Source: Cephalotus follicularis (lineage: Eukaryota; Streptophyta; Magnoliopsida; Oxalidales; Cephalotaceae). Taken from it: a stretch of DNA of 64,000 nt. Both the position numbers and the translations under genes were made by a program. The stretch is taken from positions 1 to 64,000 of the forward strand of contig BDDD01002270.1 of assembly GCA_001972305.1 (NCBI GenBank). The letters run 5' to 3'. Of this stretch, positions 33,483 through 44,240 are shown in pieces. A model generated the notes under the pieces. It had not been told where the DNA came from and did not search any database. It saw only the letters and a program-made list of their open reading frames with translations. Position 1 is the first letter of the stretch, and the number at the start of each line of letters is the position of its first letter.

Positions 33483-35903
33483 TGTTGGGAACGGCTAAAA
33501 CACGCAGCGGAAGAAAACAAGCAATCCGGACTTTAGGGTTTATAGCTGATTAATTTAAAATTTATCCAATTGATTATTCCCCAAGCAATGGGATGCCCTA
33601 AGCTAAGTCCAGATTGTCCCAATGAGTGCCAAGGAACCCTAATTAAACAACCAATCAAACCAACACCTAAAACCAAGCATAGGGCATAACGGGTCAAAAC
33701 AATAGGGTTGTCGTAAACCCTAGAAATGGACTCCAAGATTGGCTCACAAGTAAACACACAAACCCTAACCAAAAGTCTAATCAACCCAAACCCAAACATC
33801 CCTAACCCTAAGAGATGACAAGCAAAACACCAAAATGGAAAGGGGGTTCGGCTAGGGTTCTCTAACCCAGCTACAACCCGCTGCCACGGCCACAACAACA
33901 AGAAGAGAAGATATTCTTACCAATGGTGAAGACTCCTTCCTTCAAGTCAAGCTCCCTCTACCCTTTAGATCCAAAGCTCCAAGCTCCTCCTCAAGCCACG
34001 AAAGGGAGGATCCAAGGATGCAAGCCAAGTGTTTATCCTACCCTAAATCACTCTAGGTAAAGATAAGAAGTAGTGTGCAATTTATCTCCACCTATAATGA
34101 ACTTTGAGTGGTGAAAAGAGGGTTGAAAATGGCTGCAAAACGCACCAAGCAATTTAGGTGTCAACGCCTAGGTGTATGGCGTTGATGCGTACACAAGCAG
34201 CGGGAAGAAGAAAGACGCGGCAGGGAAGAGAGAGAAAAAGGAAGTGTGTTATGGAAGCTTCAATACTTTTTGTCTTATTGTCATAAAGTATTTATACTTT
34301 TTGACTTATGACTTTTCTCTCTCTCACCAACTCCTCTTAAGTTGGTAAAACCCGTGCATCAGCCTATCATGGCGTCAACGCCATGCGTCTCATATTATCA
34401 AGGCGTCAACGCCAACGATAAGATGAAACAGGCGTGTTGTCTCTTCCCGTATAAGCGTCGACGCCTTGCTCTCCATGGCGTCAACGTGTAAGTCACTGGT
34501 TTTTAAAACGTCAACACCATGCTCTACATAGCGTTAACGCCCAGGGACTCAACTAGACATGGCGCCGACGCATACACATGGCGTCAACGCCCAAGACAAG
34601 GATGAGACAATCTCTTCTATTTTCAAAAATCCTTCACATGGAATATTTCATCGTGGCATTGCATGGACCTAAATCCATCAGATGAAATACTCACTAACAA
34701 AGCAACATCTTCCTTAATGTTGTCCTTTCACTAAATGATATGTGTCCCATCACATATCAACCTGTTCAAAGTCAGGCAGGACCCCCGAAAGCCTGTCGTT
34801 CTCCGGTATGATGATAAATTCCCATAACATCACGATTTTTGGTACGACCACTCTAATAGTACACCGACTATCAGGGCAGCCTCGGTGTGAGCGCCAGTCA
34901 CCCCTCGAATCCGTGTATTACCACGTCTATCAATCATAGACCGAATAGCCAGTCCCTTTATCCAGTCATCGGCATATGTATCATGTTTCCCTCATCATAA
35001 TTGGCTCCGATCACAGCCTAGGGTTTGGATGAATACCACCCCTTGTATTGTTGCAATAACTATAAATCTATGATCGCACTGAGGCTATCGATAGATCTCC
35101 CACGGGAACCTATCGTTCCCAGTCCACATATGCCTGATCAGGACCTTTAAGTCTACAACGTACATAGATAAATAGAGTCGGTCACCCTCAGCCCGGGTGT
35201 GACGACCCCTATTGCGCACTCGCCCATACATCTTAATGCAGCTCCCACAAGACCCAAAGACAACCCTTTTGCCAGCACGTGGCTAGTGCTGGGGAAGGCA
35301 AAAATCAAAGTCAAGCAGTCACCACACAATGCATGCCAACCGCTCAGGTCAAAGGAGACAACGCAGGCTATAGACCTACTAGTCACCATAGACTATACAC
35401 TACCGAGACCATAGGAATCCTATTGACATTGGGTATTGACTATCCAAATAGGCTTCCCATTAATGGGTATGTTCAATGTCACGCTCTCTATCATACACCT
35501 CACATTTAGCTTTAGGGATAAACCCAAATGGCTACGAGATAACCATCCTCCACTGCTAACCCGGGAGCAAGCTTAACGTTACTAGTCTTCGCGGTTCATC
35601 AATGGCCCAAAGAAAGTGAACCTATGACTACGAACATTTATCACAGGGAGTAAAGATCTCATTCTCATAGCCCTCTTGGCACTAGATCCAACCATTTTGA
35701 CGTGACAGGGCATTATATGACATACAGTTAATTAAGAATAACTATTATGTTCCTTTTGGTTGGTTGGGATTAGCCATATAGCCTTGCCAATAAATAAATA
35801 TGCATATGAAATATGAATGAAATTCAGAATTGTATAAATCAAAAGTGTGTATATAAAACCTACGAGCCATTTCGTGGCATACAGGGACACCCCTAACCTA
35901 ACA
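33483..35903 (-). repeat. 2.4-kb solo LTR nested in the Tork copia RT
   Basis: Flanked by perfect TCATC duplications (33478-33482, 35904-35908). Read on the minus strand it begins TGTTAGGTTAGGGGTGTCCC and ends GCCGTTCCCAACA. That style, with a CCGCTGCGTG block near the 3' end, is seen in long copia LTRs. The insertion splits pol right after YMDDV. TATA-like AGTATAAATACTTT on the minus strand lies near 34287-34300. No coding domain is seen. Confidence 0.85.
34157..34591. repeat. Array of GGCGTCAACGCC dyads in the 2.4-kb LTR
   Basis: Ten copies of (G/A)(G/A)CGTCAACGCC or close variants start at 34157, 34178, 34371, 34402, 34454, 34477, 34507, 34530, 34561 and 34580. Within the main block the spacings are 31, 52, 23, 30, 23, 31 and 19 bp. 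Eight copies lie just upstream of the minus-strand TATA box; two lie downstream. Confidence 0.9.
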
Positions 35904-35908
35904 TCATC

Positions 35909-38900
35909 CATGTATAAGAGAAGATAGACAAAGGAGCCATTAGCAAGACGTCTGAAGTAGACACAACTGTCATGGGTACTCCTCTGATAGCTATGTCCAA
36001 TCATAAAACTGTCAAATCTCTTATACCACTGTCTTGGGGACTGTTTCAGACCATACAAAGATTTCTTCAATCTACAAACGCGATCTTCTCTGCCTTCTAC
36101 AGAATACCCTTTTGGCTGAACCATATAGATAGTCTCCTCAAGCTCGCCATGTAGAAATGCAGTCTTGACATCAAGCTACTCAAGCTCTAAATCATACAGA
36201 GCAACCATGGCCAGCAACACACAAATGGATGTGTGTTTCACCACCGGAGAGAACACTTCATCGTAGTCGATTCCCTCTTTCTGACTGTAGCCTTTAGCTA
36301 CAATTCGTGCCTTGTATCTAACATTTTCAACCCCTGGTATTCCTTCCTTTTTCTTGAAGACACATTTGCTTCCAATGGCCCTTTTTCCTTTAGGCAGCTC
36401 TACCGAATCCCATGTCTGATTCTTGTCTAAAGATTCAACTTCTTCAACCATTGCAATAGCCCACTTCTCTGACTCTGGGCAAGTGACAACCTCAATATAG
36501 GTGGAGGGTTCCTGAACACTCATATCTTCTGTTGTCGTCAGAGCATAGGCCACCAAGTCAGAATACACATATCTCTGAGGAGGCCGAATATGCCTCCTTT
36601 CTCTGCCTGTAGCAATAGAATAAGGTTGCTCCACCTCTTCTGCAGCTTCCTCCTCTGATCTTGAATCACTATTAACAATGGGCTGACTCAAGGCATTCTG
36701 AGATGCCTTTTCTTCTGGAAGCTCCACTTGAAGCTCCACCTCATTCACATCACTCCCATGTTTACCTGTAAACTCATCAACAGCCTTCCTCTGATCAAGC
36801 ATAACCATTTCATTAAAGGTAACATCCCTACTAATAATGAACTTAGGTGATTTAGGCTCCTGGCACCATAAACGGTAACCTTTCACCCCATCAGCATACC
36901 CTACAAATAAGCATTTCTTTGCTCTAGGTTATAGTTTACCATCCTTAATATGATAATAAGCAGGGCATCCAAAAACTTTTAAATTTGAATAATCGCATGG
37001 CTTACCTGACCACATCTCAAAAAGAGTCTTCCATTCGATTGCTGTCGAAGGAGAGCGATTCACCAAATAACAAGTTGTGTTAACAGCTTCAGCCCAAAAA
37101 TCCTTTCCCATGCCAACATTAGAGAGCATGCATCTTGCTCTTTCCAAAAGAGTCTTGTTCATGCGCTCTGCCACCCCATTTTGCTGCAGAGTATGCCTAA
37201 CTTTATGGTGTCGTACAATCTCTGAATCTGCGCATAACTCATTGAGCTCACCACCATAGAATTCGAGGCCATTATCAGTTATAAGACATTTGATCTTCTT
37301 CCCAGTCTGATTTTCAACCAGAGCTTTCCACTTCTTGAAGGTTTCAAACACATCGCTTTTTCTCTTCAGAAAATAAACCCAAACCTTCCTGGAATAGTCG
37401 TCGATAAATGTCACAAAGTAAAGTGCAGCAGCCTTAGATAGAACCTCTGCTGGTCTCCACAAATCAGAATGGATGTAATCAAGTGTGCCCTTTATCGAAT
37501 GTGTTGCTGTACTGAATCTTACTCTGCACTGCTTTCCAATAACACAATGCTCACAAAAGTCTAGTGAGGTCGTCTGCTGCCCACAGAGTAAAGCACGTTT
37601 ACTTAAAGTTTTCATGCCACGCTCACTCATGTGGCCCAAACCCATATGCCATAGTTTTGTTTTATCATCTTCAGAAACTGAACTAGATGCGACATCTGCA
37701 GAATCCATCACTGTGCTACCCTGCAGGTGATAAAGGTGATTCACTTTGTTAACCTTCATCACAACCAGATTGCCTTAGGAGACTTTAAGTACTCCATCTT
37801 CACCGGTGTATACACATCCTATGGAATCCAAACTGTCCAACGACATCAGATTTTTCTTCAACTCTGGTATATGCCTTACTTCTGTCAAAGTTCTCACTGT
37901 TCTATCGTGACACTTGATCCAAACAGTACCAATACCCACGGTCTTGCATACAGCATCGTTTCCCATCTAGACTGATCCACCACTTATTGATTCATACATC
38001 GAGAACCAGGCTCTATTTGGGCACATGTGGTATGATGCTCCCGAATCCATAACCCAGACATTATCTGAAAGACTAACTGCAGAACAAGCTATAAGAACAT
38101 TGTCTGACGCATCAGACTCTCTACCATTTGCAACATTCGCCGAATCAGACTTCTGACCATGTTGTTTCTCCTTTCTCTTGAGCAAAGGGCAATCAGATTT
38201 ATAATGCCCTCTCTTGTGACAATAGTAATACTCAACATTGTTCTTATCCACTACTGACCTATCCTCTGCTGGCCTGGATTTAGAACGACTACCATCTCTG
38301 CCTCGAGCAGATTCATCCCTGTTCTTGGTCCTGCCCCTTACAATAAAACCATATGCCCTATCATCAATAGCTTTACCCTTCAACTTTGTCCTTAGTTCAG
38401 CAGAGTTCAAAGAAGCCTTAACATCCTCTAAAGTTATGGACTATCGTCCATAAAGCATCGAATTCACAAAGTTTTCATACAAAGCAGGCAGTGAACATAA
38501 CACAAGCAAAGCTTGATCTTCATCCTAGAGTTTAATATCCAGGTTTTTCATATCTAAGACATTTTTATTAAACTCATCTAAATGTTCTTGAACATGAGTA
38601 TCTTCATGTATCTTTAGGGTACAAAGACGCTGCTTCAAATACAATCTCGACATAAGAGATTTCTTCATGTAGAGACTTTCGAGTTTCTTCCAAAGACCAG
38701 TCGCTGTTTCTTCATCGGTGACTTCTCGCAGTACCTTGTCATCAAGGGACAACTAAATAGAGCTATGCGCCTTCTCGTCTATCTCTTCTATTTCAGCCGA
38801 GGTCATGTCGTCTGGATATTTTCCATCCAACGCCTTGACCGTACCCTCTCGCCTTAATAAAGTCTTCATCTTTATTCTCCATAATCCAAAATTGTTTTGT

Positions 38901-38938
38901 CCATCAAACGATGTAATCTAAAACTTCAAGGATGCCAT
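35909..38938 (-). pseudogene. Tork copia gag, protease, integrase and first half of RT
   Basis: ATG 38938 (MASLKF) opens gag. The zinc knuckle near 38210 reads YYCHKRGHYKSDC, with the first Cys changed. The protease site VMDSGASYHMC (about 38025-38060) is intact. Integrase shows WHMGLGHMSERG, CEHCVIGKQ, IHSDLW, LITDNGLEFYGG and NGVAERMNKTLLERARC. RT runs from about 36450 and reaches YMDDV at 35912-35926, where the solo LTR interrupts. In-frame stops near 38920, 38753, 38523, 38443, 37967, 37774 and 36927 inactivate it; the sequence is otherwise intact. The Tork/TNT1 lineage is inferred from gag and integrase style. Confidence 0.92.
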
Positions 38939-38965
38939 TACGAAGAACCCTATAATCGAATCTAT

Positions 38966-38978
38966 CACTCTGATACCA
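38966..38978 (-). promoter_or_regulatory. Primer-binding site of the Tork copia
   Basis: Minus strand TGGTATCAGAGTG, complementary to the 3' part of initiator tRNA-Met, three bases inside the 5' LTR. Confidence 0.85.
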
Positions 38979-38981
38979 GTT

Positions 38982-39622
38982 TGTTGTGACAAATAGCAGA
39001 AAGAAGATAGCAACCAGACAAAAAACGCAAAACAGCAAACAAAACAAAACACAAGATTTACGTGGTTCGATCAGTGTGATTTACGTCCACGGGCGAGGGA
39101 GAACAAATCCACTAAAAGACAAACGAAAGAGTTACAAGTTACAAGTTACAAGATCGAACAATCGATCACAAAAGACAAAGCTTGTCAAACTCTCTCTCTC
39201 TAAAAAAAAATACGTCGCTTTCTCATTTTTTGCTTACCTACCTCAAGTCAGAACATAACATATATATACTTATAAAACAACCCTAATCCGACGCACAAAA
39301 GGAAACCTACTTAAACTATTATTGGTATAGACAGAGTTGAGAGCTCTGACTACTTTGCCTTGAGCTCTGCCAGAGAGCTGAGTGCTCTAACCTCTCTCCA
39401 TTGAGGTCTGCCCGATAGCTGAGAACTTTGACCTCCTTCACTTGAGGTCTGCCAAAGAGATGGAAGCTCTGACTTCGTTCCACTGAAATCTGTCGAAGAG
39501 TTGGGAGCTCTGACTTCATTCCATTGAAATCTACAGAAGAGTTGGGAAGTCTATCAAAGAGCTGGGAGCTCTGACTTCATTCTCTGAAATGGATCGGACC
39601 AAAATTCAAGATATATTTAACA
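38982..39622 (-). repeat. 5' LTR of the Tork copia (right copy)
   Basis: Matches 31661-32335 closely, including the ACGTGGTTCGATCAGTGTGA block and the 43-bp U3 units (39345-39590). It is 34 bp shorter, mainly from a different number of units. Confidence 0.92.
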
Positions 39623-40208
39623 ATAGATATTATTATAACCTGAAGAGATTATAAGTAAAAATGTATGGTTGATAATTTGACGTAACAAACACATTGGGGT
39701 GTCCTCCATTCACTTTTATTTAAAAGAAACCAATAATACAATGAGGATAGAATACACGTGTCATACGCATAGCAAATAAAGTGTTTACATATTGTATCGA
39801 CACTGTGCCGACTGCTTACATCACGTAACTCTGTTTTGTGTAATTGTCATGTTTACATTCTCTAAAATAAAGCAATGATTAAACTGTTGAAAAGTGATTT
39901 GACAGTATGCGTTGTGCCATTATATATTGAGTAATAATGGCATCCCATGTAGTAAAGGATTGCATGATTGTATACTTGTTTCTCTCTTTGAAAAGTAAAT
40001 TTGATTAAGGAGATTGTGGCTACAGTTTTGTAATAAGTATATATCATATCAATTTCCATAGTAAAACTTGTGTGTAAAGGCTATCATCTTTTTCCTTTCA
40101 CAAAACCAATTTTGTGGTTTTGCACGATTGGGTTAGTAAAAAGTAAGGCTAACATCTTTTTGCTACTGTTGTGGTTTTGCATCAATTTTGATTCGATAAA
40201 ATTATACC
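39623..40208. other. Intergenic, no gene seen
   Basis: AT-rich. The first 40 bases (ACCTGAAGAGAT.ATAAGTAAAAATGT) repeat a phrase left of the copia (about 31574-31600), so the copia sits in one unit of a short tandem duplication. Confidence 0.55.
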
Positions 40209-41194
40209 TGATGTGGGTAAAAATCTGCCTATACCAAGAAGGACACGTGTCCTCTGCAGGCACGCCCAAGTGTCCAGGGAATTTGAAGCTCACATAGACA
40301 CTGGCCAGAGGGCAACACCCGTCAGTGAAGCAAGAGAGGAGATCCTCCTCAAACATCAAAGCCGAGGAGCTCATAGTTGGTAACATGACAGAGGACGTTT
40401 TCCCCCGGCACCAGTGCCGAGGACCTCCTATTCGATTGCATTACAGACCTCCTCCCCAGTAGCGTCGCAGAGGATCACGGAGATCCTCCTTGTCAACATG
40501 GCCGAGGACAAGCCTTGATGAAGGTAGTTACTAATATCCTCGGAAGGGAGGCAGAGGATCCCTTCCTCAGCAACATAGCAGAGGACCACGCATCTCAAGC
40601 GCAAGGCCTTGGTGAAACTCTTGATGTTGAAGACCTCGAAGCGAATAAAGGATAAGAGGATCACCTCATTGGCAACATTACGAAGGCCCTCCTCCTCGGC
40701 GACGTTGTTGCAGAGTACTTCCTCTTCAGTTATGGAAGGAGGCCATAAAGTCAGCCTACATTCTAGGGATCCATCTCTTCAAATATGGAAAGATAAGATA
40801 TGATGAACATCATATGGGGAAAGCACCACCAAATCTGGCGAAAATCAAGGGAAATGACCGAGATCCTCGGCATTTCCTTAGGGGATACACATCAGCTCCG
40901 AAATACACGCTCAGATAGTTACCACCTTACATTATAAATACTAGTTCAATAGTCAAAACACAGGTCAGCTATTTTTGTACAAAAAGAACCTCAATACTCT
41001 CTGTGCAACTACTAACTTGAGCGTCGGAGTGTCCCCGGGAGAACAACCTCCTAGACCTTCTACCCTTGTCTTTTGATTGTGCAGGGATAATCAACCAACA
41101 AACACACTTTCTCGGACTGATTCCAGCGTTTTCCAATAACAAATCAAGCCCTTACACGCAGGGTACTATTGAGGACTAATTTTTCGCATCAACA
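40209..41194 (+). repeat. Tat-type solo LTR (986 bp), TSD ATACC
   Basis: TGATGTGGG to CATCAACA with perfect ATACC duplications (40204-40208, 41195-41199). It shares with the Tat LTRs the GACACGTGTCC G-box (40243), TTATAAATAC (40932) and GTCGGAGTGTCCCCGGGAG (41023). The segment 40340-40760 is a repeat field of GCCGAGGA and TCCTCGGC motifs. No internal region is present. Confidence 0.92.
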
Positions 41195-41199
41195 ATACC

Positions 41200-41396
41200 T
41201 ATTATAAATTAATAAAAATTAAATAAAAAATTTAAAATTTAAAAGTTAATAAGATAAAATAGGAAATTATCTTATTATAAATTAAAAACTTCATAACAAT
41301 TTATGTATATTTATAATGGTTTAGAATTGTTGGAATATGATGATTAGTGAAATAGTAAGAATTGATAGAATAGTAATTCATAATTATTTTATAAGA
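41200..41396 (-). repeat. 3' LTR of the deleted copia
   Basis: 197 bp, preceded on the minus strand by the purine tract AAAGAGGAGTC. Pairs with 46715-46913. Confidence 0.8.
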
Positions 41397-44235
41397 CTCC
41401 TCTTTGAATGTCTATTATAAATCACTATGACTGTCTTGTTAAAACATTACTAGGAAAAATCTATTGGGATAAAAATATTTATGAAGAAAAAAAAGCACAG
41501 TCTCTCCTTGAAACAAAAACTCTCTAAGTTCTTGTACTGTATTAATAAAGATCTTAAAACTGACACATCTCAATATCATGTCTAACATTCTTGAATATAG
41601 TACCCGATAATACCTTTGTAAAGAAATCCGTTAAATTGTCATTTGACCGGAATTGTTGTACATCAATATCACTATTTTTTTGAAGCTCGTGGGTATAGAA
41701 AAATTTTGATGAAATATGTTTCGTTCGATCACCCTTGATATATTCTCCTCTGAGTTATGTGATACAAGCAGCATTATCCTCATACAAGCAGCATTACAGT
41801 GGGATTATTTCTAATCGAGGATAGTCCACATGATTCTTGTATACGTTGAATCATTGATCTTAACCTATACATTCTCGGCTTGCTTCATGAATTTAAAGGA
41901 TCTTTAAATGATTCGAAAAAGTTGTTGTCATTGTTTTGTTGATCGTCGTGATATAGCAGTATCATAATAGGTAAAAACATAACCAATTTGTGATCTTACT
42001 TTATGTGGATCAAACAAGTATCCCGCGTCAGCATATCCAATCAATGCTGATTTCGTTCCCCTTGGATAAAATAGACTCATATCAGTGTTTTCACGAAGGT
42101 AGCGCATTATATATTTAATCTCATTCTAGTGTTTTCTTATTAGTATAGAGTTGCATCTTACTAGCAAATTGACTGAAAATGCAATATCAGATATTGTGAA
42201 ATTTACGAGATACAACAGTGCTCCTATTGCGCTAAGATAAGAGACTTCATGTCTGAGGATTTCTTCTCCATCTTCTTGAGGACGAAGTGGATCCTTTTTG
42301 ACATCAAGTTATCAGACGACAATTAGAGTGCTTAAAGGATAAGCTTTGTCCATGTTGAATTGACTAAGAACCTTTTCCGTGTATGTGGATTGATGGATGA
42401 ATATCACAGATGATATAAGTTCCACATGTATACAAATACAAAATTTTGTTTTTTCAAGATCTTTCATTTCAAACTCACATTTTAAATAGGTAGCAGTTTT
42501 TGTAAGTTCTTCAGAATACCCACAAGATTTAAGTCATCCACATGCACTACAATGTTAGCATATCCATCATTAGATTTTTTGATAAATATACATAGACATA
42601 TTTGATCGTTTGTATACCCCTCTTTGATCAAATATCCACTTAGTCAATTGTATCATATTTGACCAGATTATTTCAATTCATACAACGAACGTTATAGTTT
42701 AATTGAATATATGTGGCGAGATTTGTTCAGTTCAGGAAATTTAAATTCATAAGGAATTTTCATATATATGTCACTATCAAGTGGCTCATATAAGTATGTT
42801 ATTACTACGTCCATAAAATGAGTTTCAAGTCCTTTCGAAGTAGTCATACTGATTAGGAATCGAAAATTGATTTCATCTATAACTGAAGAATATGTTTCTT
42901 GGTAATCAATAATACATGGTCTCTATGAGAATATTTGAGCTACAAATATTGCTTTTTATCTCACAATTTCATTTTTTTCATTTCAGTTTTGAACTAATAT
43001 CCATCTAAATCCAACAGGGATTACACCGTTTGGTGTTCGAATTATTGGTCCAAATACTTCTCTTTTGGACAAAGATTGTAACTATGCTTGTATTGCATCC
43101 TTCCATTTTGTCCAATCATTTCTTTGTTGACATTATTCAACACTTTGTGGTTTGGGATCCATATCAAAATCTGTAATATCCATTGTAATGACAAAGGCAA
43201 ACTTATCATTAACTATAATCTTATCTGGATTCTATATTTGTTCATTATATGCATGATTAATCGAGACTTCTCGATTTTGAAATCTCACAGCCTCTTCAAG
43301 GCTTTGTACTCTCTCTGGAGTCAATGTGAGTACTGAAAATAACACATTCTCTTGTGTTAATGTTATTTTAGGGTTTTGTACACAACCCTTATTGTCCTTT
43401 CATTTTCGTGGTACAATATCTTTAGCACCAATTGGTCTACCACGTTTCAACTATTGTCTAGACTTTAATATATCAATTAAGCTTCTACTAGCAATAGGTA
43501 TATCAATTCTTGCTGAAGCATTCACTGCTGGTATATAAGATTTTACCACTTTTCGAGCATCATTAAATGCGTCTAGCATTTGATTAGCAATATTTTATAA
43601 ATTAATAATCCTTTGAACTTATAGTTCACATTCATTTGCACGTGGATCAAAAATATGTAGTCTTGATGCTTTCCTTGATTTTTCATTTTTTGATGAAATC
43701 TTGACTCCCTCTAACAGTGCCTAACAGTGAGAAAACCAATTCATCAAAGTGACAGTCTGTATGACGTGTAGTAAAAATGTCACCCGTTAATGATTCAAGA
43801 TACCTTATAATTGATGAAGAATCAAATCTTAATAAATGTCAAGTATGCATTGTGGTCTCATCTTACTCTACTGAGGAGGTGCAATATGGACATATACCAC
43901 ACATCCAAATACTTTTAAGTGGGATATGTCTAGTTACTGATTAAGAACAAGCTGCAATGGAGAATATTTATGATATGCAGTCAGTCTTATACGTATAACA
44001 GCCGCAACATGTAATATCGCATGTCCCCAAGCTGAAATGGGTAATTTTGTCTTCATCAATAAATGACGAGCAATCAATTGAAGTCTTTTGATATGAGATT
44101 CAGCTAACCCATTTTGGGTATGTACGTGAGGAGCAAGATGTTCAATAGTAATTCGTATTGTCATACAATATTCGTCAAATGCTTTGGAACAAAATTCAGC
44201 AGCATTATCTAACTGAATAGACTAATTTAAATTAC
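41397..44235 (-). pseudogene. Copia integrase, RT and RNase H remnants
   Basis: On the minus strand the integrase core reads HVHTQNGLAESHIKRLQLIARHLL (44060-44140). The RT/RNase H part reads GALLYLVNFTISDIAFSVN and SALIGYADAGYLFDPHK (about 42010-42230). Many stops and frame changes are spread throughout, so no long frame remains. Heavily decayed pol. Confidence 0.75.
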
Positions 44236-44240
44236 CTCAT

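Larger units (their letters stand above)
31661..39622 (-). mobile_element. Tork/TNT1-like copia element with TSD ATAGA
   Basis: LTRs at 31661-32335 and 38982-39622 open TGTTGTGACAAA and close ATTTAACA. Flanks are a perfect ATAGA duplication (31656-31660, 39623-39627). Primer-binding site at 38966-38978 and polypurine tract (AAGGTGGAGATT on the minus strand near 32340) give minus orientation. It is interrupted by a 2.4-kb solo LTR. Confidence 0.95.

Noticed and set aside
35199..35509. ORFs in the 2.4-kb LTR
   Set aside because: Non-coding LTR sequence; no family resemblance and alternative frames open equally.
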